The notes under the pieces are model-generated. The model made no database searches, had not been told where the DNA came from, and saw nothing but the letters and a program-made list of their open reading frames with translations. A stretch of 64,000 bases of DNA from NCBI GenBank assembly GCA_030248225.1, contig JASANE010012610.1:1-64000 (forward strand), in the 5' to 3' direction. A program made the position numbers and the translations under genes. Positions within the stretch are counted from its first letter, which is position 1; each line of letters opens with the position of its first letter. This document shows, piece by piece, positions 24,601 to 31,474 of this stretch. Source of the stretch: Trileptium ribeirensis (taxonomy: Eukaryota; Nematoda; Enoplea; Enoplida; Thoracostomopsidae).

Positions 24601-25904
24601 TCGCTTGAAAGCACCACCATCTTCATCGTCATCGTCGTCATCGACGTCCATTCCTCCTCCGCCAGTCCCTGTTCCTCCATTCTTCCCACCTTCTTCAAAT
24701 CCATCATCACTGTCATCATCATCATCATCATCTTCATCCTTTGCCCCGTCTTCACCTTCTGCTTCCTTGACTTCTATATTATATTATAAACACAATTTAT
24801 TGCTATGGAATTCGGAAAAGTGATGGTATTTAAAAAAGACTGGATCAGTAGATTAATGCATTGAGCAAATCAAGCTAGACACCCTTATACGGAATCTCAA
24901 ATGAATCTTAAGAATAATCTATGTTCAAGCGTGGTTTTTTTGCTTTTGTATAAAATTTATGGTTAGCTTGTTACACATACGTGCTCGAGCTTCGAAGTCC
25001 GAGGAAAGGTAGCCGGGTGCTGGGGCCCTCGACCTTCCGGCGTAAGGTGTGACGCCTTCGGCAAGGGAGGTTGGACTACCTGTGGGGATTGGGGTAGCCG
25101 AGACCTGGTAGGGGTTCTTCGAAGCCTCTGGGGTGAAAGTAAAATAAGGTTTAAATTTAACTGAAAGTTAATCAATTGTGGAATTAACATTCACTAAGAA
25201 AATTGTTTACAATTTTGCAACTAGCAAACACTAGTTCTACCAGGCAACACCACTGGCATAATAAACATGTCCTCATGCCAGTACCCAGATTCATTCAAAG
25301 TAATCAAAATATAATCAAATATCTAAAGGATCCATGATATAAATAGGGCCATTTATTAAACATACACTTAGAACCTCGTTCGATTGATAGGATTCAGGGT
25401 CACTATTACTGTACACTTTCACTATCTATCATGCATAGCTCATTTTGTTTGTAATCAAAATCATGTCTCTTGCCCATGAAAGTCTCTTCGAAATAATAAG
25501 ATTACTTTTTTCATTAATGAGCTGAGATAACATTTACCAGCGACACTAGTGGTATTATGTCAGTCGTTTTGGTTGATAGATGAAAGTGGCAAGCATTTGT
25601 TTTTAAATTTGCGCTTAAACACATCGTATCGCTAGCTAGAAACATCGTTACAGTAAAGCTAGCAGCCAATATTTCAATGTTATATAAATATTAGTTTATT
25701 TCAGTATAACATTCAATCGAAACTAAGTCATTGAAGCTGTTTAGTGCACAATATGCCCACATGCCATTACATATGGTTTATAGCCACACATATTGTGTTC
25801 TGTAAATCATGTTTAACGTCAAAGCATCGAAACTTACTCGCATCATTCTGTTCCCCAGTTTTCTTTGGCAATGCTTCGAGAGCATTATCAAAGCCATTTT
25901 CTTG
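458..25904 (-). CDS. Otoferlin-type ferlin, partial gene (10 exons seen; 3' end outside window, 5' end not found)
   Basis: Ferlins are tail-anchored proteins with many C2 domains that act in calcium-triggered membrane fusion; otoferlin is the vesicle-release member. Ten exons were assembled on the minus strand: 25838-25904, 24981-25127, 24511-24773, 19274-19396, 18121-18219, 11955-12074, 9689-9816, 8725-8895, 1896-2038 and 458-630. All have GT/AG borders and compatible phases and total 1,434 nt, exactly 478 codons. In order they encode an acidic linker, a DWWTKYAAS motif, a basic segment, a complete C2E domain (NPSDPDGRADAY, NPVFGR, WDWDRLSQDDLIGET, DLENRYYSRYRAHCG) and the LVPENIETR segment. 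Ferlin family membership is strong. The otoferlin subtype rests on the DWW linker and the ALYAMHHWHEI segment. The first C2 domains and the C-terminal C2F and membrane anchor are not visible. Introns reach 6 to 8 kb and carry transposons. Confidence 0.85.
631..1895. other. Otoferlin intron
   Basis: AT-rich intron of 1,265 bp. No gene or clear repeat was recognised. Confidence 0.5.
1896..2038 (-). CDS. Otoferlin exon: W-R-D linker after C2E
   Basis: The acceptor is gttagtttcag and the donor gacg|gtaagtg. The exon encodes TGYNAWRDYLRPKQALVRL and CKEYLFPLPVYDEF, a conserved ferlin segment (YNxWRDxxxPxQxLxRLCKE) that immediately follows C2E. The first base completes the ATA codon started in exon 8725-8895, and the final base is completed by exon 458-630. 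Confidence 0.85.
2231..2310 (-). repeat. Dispersed repeat block (GGACATAGCC...AAAAGGCACAAC type)
   Basis: The reverse complement reads cttggacatagcc, then ataaaaggcacaac and gcggcaaaatagcataatg. The same ordered words recur at about 8040-8140, 8320-8400 and 18510-18600 (plus) and 43605-43700 (minus). This suggests a small non-autonomous transposon family scattered through these introns. Confidence 0.5.
2637..3525 (+). pseudogene. LINE ORF1 remnant with PHD-like zinc finger
   Basis: It starts at ATG 2637 (MPGKATHSSEAGS) and is frameshifted soon after. The second frame shows C-K-Y-C, F-H-C-G-C-A-G-I and W-T-C-A-H-C, a PHD-like C-x2-C...H-x2-C...C-x2-C finger as in CR1/L2 ORF1 proteins, followed by a coiled-coil-like FEHKVDDLAFRVEVLE. 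A later frame (3227-3505) has KVVLNNEF and SINSKRDLTKNQ, resembling the nucleic-acid-binding half of such ORF1s. Confidence 0.65.
3604..4577 (+). pseudogene. LINE ORF2 endonuclease domain remnant
   Basis: The 3604-4230 frame shows KCVLFNARSINKL, GVIGVNESWGRPDF and STGGAVLLYVS. After a stop, GDFNFQDVDW appears near 4255, and in another frame from 4311 SSCTRRLAILDLVFT and PGIGTSDH follow. These are the ordered motifs of an AP endonuclease-like domain. At least two frame breaks separate them. Confidence 0.75.
4820..4915 (+). repeat. Homopurine tract followed by C-run inside the LINE
   Basis: About 70 bases of A/G-rich sequence with few interruptions (4820-4890) run through a short A/C-rich stretch into a C-run ending at about 4914. 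The tract sits exactly where the linker between endonuclease and RT should be, with the N-terminal RT part missing. It therefore looks like an insertion with deletion rather than original element sequence. Confidence 0.6.
4966..5905 (+). pseudogene. LINE reverse transcriptase remnant
   Basis: Successive frames encode PADWKTAIVCPIHK, NYRPVSSTSNVCNVMERIV, SQFGFILGRSCELQ, DVIYFDLRKAFDRVPHERLL and WITAFLSNRSQ, then VPQGSVIGPT. After a short repeat-like insertion (5440-5515), a degraded catalytic box SADDTEMV appears near 5527. Frame breaks lie around 5100, 5400 and 5520. The aspartates of the palm are partly preserved but the product cannot be made. Confidence 0.8.
5868..6434 (+). pseudogene. LINE ORF2 C-terminal remnant
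   Basis: Frames from 5868 and 6093 read HILEYASGAWSPSY, YRFRGLSYDERMRRLG and SLETR, then TDLILLHKMMHELCDLDW, matching the conserved LINE tail (YxxxVWxP..., LxxRR...DL). The frame runs to a stop at 6434. Confidence 0.65.
7264..7535 (+). repeat. Two-copy tandem duplication, about 141 bp
   Basis: A copy beginning tgattttagattgtcacgaa near 7268 is followed by a diverged copy beginning tgatttttgagtgtcatgaa near 7409. Both continue with aagaaaaa, a lysine-codon-like run and ctaaa(c/t)tatatt(t/g)ga. Confidence 0.6.
8040..8400 (+). repeat. Two dispersed-repeat copies
   Basis: Both stretches contain a (g)catagc core, aaaagcagtaaaaggcacaac-like words and a ggttatcttt-like tail. The second copy (8320-8400) matches 18510-18600 most closely. 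Words like gaatttagcacggtaagg nearby (8448-8479) are themselves duplicated. Confidence 0.45.
8725..8895 (-). CDS. Otoferlin exon: second half of C2E domain
   Basis: The acceptor is tgttttag and the donor gatat|gtaagttag. The exon encodes AFEIQGKLPHDYRLTIQVWD, then WDRLSQDDLIGETTLDLENR and YYSRYRAHCGLPMQYD. The WDWD and DD acidic residues sit where C2 loop 3 binds calcium, so this C2 domain probably keeps its ligands. The first base completes an Arg codon from exon 9689-9816 (GG-A CG|A), giving the typical NPVFGR-AF junction. Confidence 0.9.
8896..9688. other. Otoferlin intron
   Basis: AT-rich intron of 793 bp with nothing else recognised. Confidence 0.5.
9689..9816 (-). CDS. Otoferlin exon: first half of C2E domain
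   Basis: The acceptor is acttgtcacag and the donor cg|gttagtt. The exon encodes ATNLNPSDPDGRADAYLKIK, then CGNKLINDKKHRINGTINPV and FGR. The SDPDGRAD stretch is the classic C2 calcium-binding loop 1 of ferlins and INPVFG marks the following strand. A second donor-like site near 9617 lies past an in-frame stop and is not used in this model. Confidence 0.9.
10430..10625 (-). repeat. GC-rich island in otoferlin intron
   Basis: Roughly 190 bases far richer in G+C than their surroundings. The minus strand is open for a Gly/Pro/Ser-rich peptide (for example VAGSPGMPYTSRGDDQPAEG), but no acceptor/donor pair fits the flanking exon phases. It may be a dispersed GC-rich repeat of the kind also seen at 27950-28130, 38620-38720, 45340-46110 and 62870-63000. 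Confidence 0.4.
11387..11458 (-). tRNA. tRNA-like sequence, probable pseudogene or SINE head
   Basis: The minus strand folds as a cloverleaf. A 7-bp acceptor stem pairs GGGTCCA with TGGACCC, and there is a D arm GTGT...GCAC with AGTGGTTA loop. The 5-bp anticodon stem is TCTGC/GCGGA with one wobble pair, and the T loop is TTCGATT. The loop is TGCGCAC, giving anticodon CGC (Ala), but position 33 is G instead of the invariant T, and the T stem needs a one-base bulge. The body resembles tRNA-Val more than tRNA-Ala. No CCA and no terminator-like T run were noted, so activity is doubtful. Confidence 0.6.
11955..12074 (-). CDS. Otoferlin exon: start of C2E domain
   Basis: The acceptor is ttactatttag and the donor gtcaaa|gtaagtt. 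The 120-bp phase-0 exon encodes GSLRIHRMPVPAEPSYDVEL, then FRNLPPSETVSVTIRLYIVK. The GSL...LF..LP....V.VRIYIVK pattern directly precedes ATNLNPSDPDG in ferlins, so this exon joins exon 9689-9816 exactly. It is too short to stand out as an open frame. Confidence 0.85.
12178..13200 (-). pseudogene. Decayed hAT-type transposase (ZMYM1/THAP9-neighbour-like)
   Basis: Frames on the minus strand, in order, read ETELFPHAEALSEQLEFEIE and MPRVATRS (12840-12960), SDSKQTVLSEFDLWRKKWLH (12575-12640), and finally QIFATLPITTAESEFTFSNL with DRTLTQL (12400-12500). The last is the hAT C-terminal dimerisation signature. Frameshifts separate the pieces and the N-terminal part was not found. A taggcgtagccag word at 12180, typical of hAT ends, marks the probable left border. 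It lies in the otoferlin intron 12075-18120, in the same orientation as the gene. Confidence 0.7.
13201..14930. other. Otoferlin intron, no gene seen
   Basis: A-T-rich sequence without recognisable coding or structured elements. A short minus frame at 13316-13531 adjoins the transposase remnant but shows no motif. Confidence 0.4.
14965..15035 (+). repeat. tRNA-like (SINE-like) fragment
   Basis: The words gctcagtggtaaagtgtctgg and gagttgagtacccggcat resemble the A and B boxes of an RNA polymerase III promoter at tRNA-like spacing. The intervening anticodon arm does not fold well. It may be a worn tRNA-derived SINE. Confidence 0.3.
15480..15870 (+). repeat. GC-rich head plus AAAATTTGC-rich tail repeat
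   Basis: A GC-rich stretch (15480-15640) leads into repeated aaaatttg/caaaattt words (15645-15730) and then a second GC-rich part with cccctggttccaaaccaggg, an imperfect hairpin. The same GC-head/AAAATTTGC-tail pattern appears at 36340-36560, 62640-63060 and 63650-63990. Confidence 0.45.
16682..16970. mobile_element. MITE-like element, family 1 copy A
   Basis: The left end caaaggcgtgttcacacgct and the right end tgagcgtgtgaagacacttt are imperfect inverted repeats, followed inward by caaacttt...gctcaaaattttgagc words. The same ends occur at 52882-53161, and a partial copy is at 44084-44240. No coding capacity. Confidence 0.6.
16971..18120. other. Otoferlin intron, no gene seen
   Basis: AT-rich sequence with no recognisable feature apart from the exon that follows it. 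Confidence 0.4.
18121..18219 (-). CDS. Otoferlin exon: variable linker before C2E
   Basis: The acceptor is ctctttcacag and the donor ttgatg|gtatgttg. The 99-bp phase-0 exon encodes ALVKGEPIQQQKDIQEAIVF, then ADADPYEGVPTLM. It occupies the position where otoferlins have a poorly conserved RGK...-GSL linker, and both phases fit the neighbours. The assignment rests on splice sites and position more than on conserved residues. Confidence 0.7.
18510..18600 (+). repeat. Dispersed-repeat copy
   Basis: The words cagcttggatatagccgaa, agtaaaaggcacaacta and gcggcaaaatagaataatg match the reverse complement of 2231-2310 closely and 8320-8400 more weakly. Confidence 0.55.
19274..19396 (-). CDS. Probable otoferlin exon: basic linker and W/F-rich strand
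   Basis: The acceptor is tttatactttag and the donor attaag|gtgata. The 123-bp phase-0 exon encodes ERKERMKRPQRIRRRTKAKM, then ATKQRVMKFINFTLTTYDRI and K. The lysine/arginine-rich start fits the linker after DWWxKY in otoferlins, and KFINFTLTTYDRIK could correspond to the segment before the next exon's ALVKGE. The donor is weak, so the 3' border is uncertain. Confidence 0.5.
19915..20110 (+). repeat. Dispersed repeat shared with 39050-39270
   Basis: Shared ordered words are tttgatttcac, gatccgacc/gatccactgg-agtc and gcaaacgtctcggatt. At 19922 there is also a short inverted repeat, gtcacagc...gctgtgac. Borders were not resolved. Confidence 0.45.
20111..24510. other. Long otoferlin intron portion, no gene recognised
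   Basis: No confident exon, RNA gene or transposon was identified. A 30-codon minus frame near 20560-20680 stays open but has a stop right at its 5' side and no good acceptor. Confidence 0.35.
24511..24773 (-). CDS. Otoferlin exon: poly-acidic linker and DWW motif
   Basis: The acceptor is ataatatag and the donor aataag|gttaga. The exon encodes VKEAEGEDGAKDEDDDDDDD, a glycine stretch, a second Asp run, KRRVIKRKAKYDPNE and VRDWWTKYAASVWKINK. An acidic run followed by DWWSKY is characteristic of the otoferlin region between C2D and C2E. GAT/GAC repeats encode the Asp runs, so length variation is expected. The serine-rich plus-strand frame over the same bases is its shadow. Confidence 0.85.
24981..25127 (-). 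CDS. Candidate GC-rich cassette exon of the otoferlin gene (Pro/Ser/Thr-rich)
   Basis: A strong acceptor (tttactttcaccccag) and a strong donor (gagcac|gtatgtg) bound 147 bp that stay open in the phase demanded by both neighbours. The exon can therefore be included or skipped without a frameshift. It encodes a disordered segment including ASKNPYQVSATPIPTGSPTS and APAPGYLSSDFEARA. No domain is recognised. It is far more GC-rich than surrounding DNA, so it could instead be a fragment of a dispersed GC-rich repeat with fortuitous sites. Confidence 0.5.
25838..25904 (-). CDS. Otoferlin small exon: acidic linker
   Basis: The acceptor is ctttttcag and the donor gcga|gtaagttt, both strong. The 67-bp exon encodes QENGFDNALEALPKKTGEQN, then DA plus one base. 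Its phase fits exon 24511-24773 directly or through the candidate cassette 24981-25127. It carries no conserved motif and is assigned by position, strand and phase. No exon upstream of it was recognised. Confidence 0.6.
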
Positions 25905-26599
25905 CTGAAAAAGATATTAAAAACATGCGATAAAAGAAAAACGTGAATAGTAGTATACCTAAGCAGAGAAGATAAGGTGACCTGTTTGGCTAGGCACTGT
26001 AATTTCAGAAATGCGTGTCTGCAATGCAAATAGGTTCCCATGTATCCGTATGTTTACTACCTCGATGTGCATTGGTATATACCTATTTCTAAGAACAAAG
26101 TAAGGGTGTTTTTAAACACCGTTGCAGATTATATATACTAATCAGCTACTGTTTACTAAACATATTATTCTACTATCTACGTGATTTTGTTGCAATTATG
26201 CAGACTGTAACAAACAAAAATAACTATTAGCTCCGTAACATTCTTTGAGAAATCTTACTATGATTTGGGGAAAACGATTAGTACAAATTCTTATGTATGA
26301 CAAGGCGTAAAATATTTAATTAAAGAAATTTATTTCCCAAGAGGAGTAATCTGTTGTTTCATTAATATATTGAAAACTTCGATAGAGGTTATTCTTATTA
26401 TTATAATTATTATTATCTTATTAGATAATTATTTATTCTATATTTACGAACACAAATTGATATTGCTCGGCGATTAATTCACAATCTTCATATTTTGATA
26501 GACTAACATTCTGACTCGACGATTTTCTAATATTTTGTTAAATATTTATGCGTTGTTCTCATTAAGCTGCGTGCACCTACTACACACGGTTGCGTAAAG

Positions 26600-26935
26600 A
26601 ACAGCAGTGTTCGTTACACTGCGGTTGTTGATACATTGTATCTTCGATTTTATCTGTAGTTACAAGCTTCGTGCAGCAGTTAGCGTTTTTAACGATGCTT
26701 GTATCGAGCATTGAGATTGACGTTACACGGATTGTAACAACAATATTTAAAATTTCACGCCTAGTGTAACGCCAATAACGGTTGCCGCACGATGGCGTAA
26801 TGAGTAATAATATTTTTGTACTGCAGCTGTAACAGAAAACCTAGTAGCTGCGCAGCAGTATAACAACAGCTGAGAAAAACACATGCCAGCTTTGTTACAC
26901 AAACAGAGGTTACAGAACGCTAATGTAACTAGCAG
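26600..26935. other. Cluster of TGTAAC/GTTACA words
   Basis: Nine occurrences of TGTAAC or its complement GTTACA fall within about 330 bp, mixed with gcagc/gctgc words. No coding frame is convincing. This could be an old inverted repeat or a protein-binding array; the function is unknown. Confidence 0.35.
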
Positions 26936-27949
26936 CTAAATCTTTCAACAAATGTTAATCAAAACCTAGGTAGCTGCACCATTCGTCACAGCAGCCGAAA
27001 GCACTGCACAATGATGTAAACTGAAAAACAGACTGCTGCACAGCGACTGCACAATATCGGAATAAACGAAGGACGTATGTCCATTAATGGTGTTCAATAT
27101 TTCTGTACCAGATTTATTGACCGTGATTTTGAAGGTTTATCATAAACGCGTAACTGTAAGTAGGGTCAACTTCGATTGCACGGCGAACGGTATTACTGCG
27201 AGAAAGCGACGATTGTGGGTTCAGATACGTTCGAATGAATCACTCATTGATGCCATTAAAAACCCGTTATTGGCAAAGACATCTTTTATAGTTTATTCCG
27301 CAATAAAACGGCCTACCATAAACCACAACTTTATAGCAATACTACATTTAGTGTATAAATAGCCACTCTCTCAAAATTGCATCCGCAAAGTTTATTTGGA
27401 AAAACGGCAAGAACAGGTAGGTATCGTATTGTAGTTGATATTAAACTTCATTACACCCAATTTATGGTTATGTCTTACCCGAGATTTAGACCATAATGCT
27501 CATAGCGGTAGAATGTTAACCTCTCCCGAGGCGTCGGCTACACTACCTATCACCCGCCGAACACGACGAAGCCTCAGTCACTTGATATTGACAACCAGTT
27601 GTTAACATCAGATAATTTTACCGATAAAGCATAAAGCAATGCATAACATATAAAGAATTTGGGCTCTTGGCTCGGCTCAGCTCTAGCCGAGCTGAGTTTT
27701 CATGGTGTCCATACCATTTAATACGGAGACCAAGATTTGTGAGCGAATGTTGAGCCTAATGTATTGGGAAAACCTGCAACGGTTCTTAAAAGCCATTTTC
27801 TAAAACAACAAGCGATGTATATAACAATAGTCTGCCAAATATAAGAAAAGCAGGGATTATGTCAGCTCTGCACTTAAACGTTATAAGAGCATATATATAG
27901 TTCACCTAGAGGTTATGTATATGTTCTCTCTAATCATAGATGCTCATAG

Positions 27950-28140
27950 GTGGTTGGATCCCCTCGTGATGTGTCGTTACACCCCCAGCGCCCCAGCTAG
28001 AACACAGCCCTCCCCCGGTGCCCAAGATACCACACAACCCGCCGATTGCGGGGTCTTTTATTGTTCCGGCCCTTAGAGCCGATCCTAGCTTGACATCGCT
28101 GAGCCGAACCCAGTCGCACCGGACATTGTTTTCGAAGAAC
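27950..28140 (-). repeat. GC-rich island
   Basis: About 190 bases rich in G+C between AT-rich flanks, upstream of the channel exon. The minus frame is open but shows only Gly-rich low-complexity sequence. It resembles the other GC-rich islands of the window in composition. Confidence 0.35.
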
Positions 28141-28948
28141 CGAGTCGATACATAACTTGAAAAAATCTGCTTATTTCTTAGCTGTAATACAAAGTACAGT
28201 AAACTTCTGGGTATACTACCTACAATAACCCCTTCATAGCATAGTAGTACGCAACATAGCAACGCTGCAAAAGGCAGCCAAATGTCATAGCTAGCTAAAA
28301 ATTTATACAGTAAAGTAAAGAAATGTTATATTTTGTTTACTGCGTTATTCATGCGATGAAACAAATATTAAATTGAAATACGAAGGCGAACAGGATAATA
28401 CCGTCACGCAGGTGCCTATTCTATTCACCAAACCTTGTATCTGTGAAACATGACACGGCTTCACAAGCAAATCTCTACTCAGTCAAAGCCGTGTTCTCAA
28501 AATTTTCTTTAATTTAATGGCGCTGTTCGGGCAGTAAATCTTATGCTGCCTGGGTCCAAATAATAAAAATATATAATCAACGTGTGCTATTTTTGAAACT
28601 ACCCAACTGTACTTCATAAAAACTTGTATCTCCTAAAGAAATTAGGCATCGGTTTTCAAAAAATTCCAGAAAACTTTATAATATGCACCAGTATTGGCGC
28701 AAAACATATGATAGGGACACTGCCGTATGCTATAACCTTGGCACAAGTTAGCCATGGCAGGGCTTACGGTGTATTTGGACGTTTGCTAGCACAGTACTCA
28801 GTTGTGTAGCTTTGTCGGTCAAGCTTGTCTAGTCTCACTCGAGTGAACTCGTTTCAACCGTGGTTGGATATCTCTAAATTCACGACATGCCACATTTCAA
28901 CCATAATTACTGAAATATGAATGCACACTGTTATATTTCATATTTCAG

Positions 28949-30399
28949 CAATGGACGTTTGGATGTTGGGCTGTATTACATTCGTATTTGCGAGCATGGT
29001 TGAGCTTGCGCTAGTTTGTTATGCGAACAATCAAATCTCGAAGCAAAATCGACGAGCTACGCGAGATCGTGCTGCCAGTCGGCGACGTGGTGGAATCTCG
29101 TCATACGCAAGTCAAACCAGTGAAATGCTGCGCGGAGAAATACGATCCGAAACCAATGCAAACGACGATGATAGTCCCACCGGGCCAACAACATCGGAGC
29201 GACTGATTCCAAACAACCCTCAAGCTGCTGACGTCAAAACGACTGAACCTGATTCAACTATAACTAGTGCACACGGTGCAATTCAAACTAAATCATCAGA
29301 ATGTTACAGCTCTGGCGTGGCCAAATGCAGCGAAATAGCCAGCAGTAACTATGTTGTTAACGACGACGATGGCACTGCTGTACCGATAACGGTTGCAAGC
29401 AATGGAGCTAACATTACAAACTCGGCTAGTGAGTCAGCGTTCTGTTACGATACCGCTGGTGACAACAACAAGAAAAGACGATCAGCGTGGAGTTGCAGCG
29501 CACCGTCATCAGAACAACGAATAGTACAGCAGTCCTATTTACAATCGAATGCGTCATACTTGTCAGCCGATGCTCAAAACATAATAAACTGTTTAGCTAA
29601 TCATAAGTCAAAAACTCAGCAACTACTTTCACTGTCAACCCAAGTTCATAAATCGAAACAAAATCCTGAAATCGGAAATCAGATCAGCCGCGATATGACA
29701 GACACAGCTAACTTTAACGAAACTGATGCTACAGATTATACGAATTTTTATGGCTACGACATTTCAGATGTCGGAGGTACAGGAATGGACAATCGTGGTG
29801 GGTGTCACAATAATTCACCCATGGTCGTTCCTAGTTTTTCAGGTGGAGATCAATTTTCGAACCCGTTTGAAGGCAGTGAAAACGCCGCATTCTTTGGCAT
29901 CGGATGCAGTGTTGGTGTCGGTAGACGACGGTTTCGACATAATAATAACAATAATCAAACGTCCAATCATCATTTTAGCATTTCAAGTAATACAGGTGCA
30001 CCGCGTCAAAACAATACTGCAGCGACAGCCACAACAATAATCCGAGAGATACTTGGAAACAGTTGCAGTAGTCGTACTAAAATCAATAATCCATTTGCAT
30101 CATTAGCAGCTCATAATAACAACAGTTGTACTACAAACAATTGGACCACCGATCTATTAAGTTCGGGAGCTGGACCGTATTATGCGCCAACTAAGAAACT
30201 TTCGAGGCTGGAGCCTTTGGTTTCATCAAAGCGCCGCTGTCGCTGGTGTGCGCTTTGTTGGAGTTGCTGCGCGTGTCGTATTGTTTCACCCGAAGGTATC
30301 GATCGTGCTGCTGCGTTTGGATTCCCAATTGCGTTCAGCGTGTTCAATGTTTTCTACTGGTGGTATTATGCATTTTTGTCTCAGCAATGGGGATGGTAA
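28949..30399 (+). CDS. Cys-loop ligand-gated ion channel, terminal exon (M3, long loop, M4)
   Basis: Anionic Cys-loop receptors (glycine/GABA/glutamate-gated chloride channels) are pentameric membrane channels. The acceptor atatttcag at 28948 starts an exon whose first residues, AMDVWMLGCITFVFASMVEL and ALVCY, match M3 of this family (K-A-x-D-V-W-M). The exon ends with GIDRAAAFGFPIAFSVFNVF and YWWYYAF, a typical M4. The roughly 420-residue M3-M4 loop is unusually long, Ser/Asn/Thr-rich and probably disordered, with a cysteine cluster CRWCALCWSCCAC just before M4 (30238-30276). Ligand-binding, M1 and M2 exons were not found. The exon has a complete stop at 30399. Ligand and ion selectivity cannot be told from this part. 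Confidence 0.85.
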
Positions 30400-31180
30400 A
30401 TCGTCCACAATAGTGCGCATACCTGGAGTCGGTGTGTTGTGCCAAATAGGGAAAAGATATTTTGCTGACTGAGGATAAACAAGGCATTCTAACCACGTGG
30501 CTTACGCGAGACAATAAACGACACCTAACTATTTCTGAGCTACTGATCAACACTTGAGTTTATCAAAGCTCTTCTTCGGTGATATGTTTGAATTTTTGAA
30601 GGACAACACATAGAAATCCTGGTTATGCTATCGTTTGATTCACAAGTCTTATAATATTATGGAGAAAGCACGGTGGCGGTGTGTAGATATCCATGCAGTG
30701 CAACCAACCTCGAACCCAACGAATTTAGATCACTGTTTGTCTTGTTCGTTTTTGCAAATGTAATAGCAACCAATAATTGCTCGTCCTCCTGCTACGTAAC
30801 CTTTGAATAAACTAGACAACTGCTGGTGCGTGTTCAACTCTCGCCGGGCATCTAAATTTTTTACGTTTGCAGTCATTTTTGTTCCAAGCAAATCAATCCT
30901 GCTTCTAACATTAAGTCATTATGGGATTAACATGGTACTAAAGAAAAGGCGACTACAGATCTTGCTATGTCGTTTATTCTATCGATGCAAATTGGTAAAA
31001 GATGAGTTTATATGCCAAAGTCGGGACTACGTAGATTCACGAATATAAATGAGCAGAACTATAGAAGTATTTGTCACAATATATAAGGCTTAAGGTATAA
31101 TGCCACAATTACAGAAACCCATCGGGCCGTGCGAAAGATTGTAGTTTATTAATCACTACATAATCCTCGATTATTGTACA
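30400..31180. other. 3' flank of the channel gene
   Basis: Presumed 3' untranslated and intergenic DNA. Short AATAAA-like words (for example aataaac near 30513 and 30803) could serve for polyadenylation. No other gene seen. Confidence 0.4.
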
Positions 31181-31474
31181 TTGTTGTAAAATTAAATATC
31201 ATTGAGACTCCCATAGGTGTCCAAAGGCCGTCGTGTTATCATGTGAAACAGTTTTAGTGCGGACGAATAGAACTTCTACAACTAAAAGAAACACAGAGAT
31301 TCGAGCGAGAGATCTAATAACCCATATCAGAGTTGTCAAAATACATTTACATATGTTAATCTGAAAGCGTCTACAGAAAAACGTGTCTGTAGAGTTGGTA
31401 TACAATGACGGTGGAGATGTTGTTGCATATTGACATTTACAAAGTATGCTATATATATAATACATGTGCAAATT

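Noticed and set aside
24590..24823. Serine/proline-rich plus-strand frame
   Set aside because: Shadow of the acidic otoferlin exon on the other strand.
27087..27362. Plus-strand frame as an upstream ligand-binding exon of the Cys-loop channel
   Set aside because: PDLLTVILKVYHKRVT before a gtaagtag donor faintly resembles the receptor N terminus, but there is no Cys-loop, no acceptor of quality and no linking exons.
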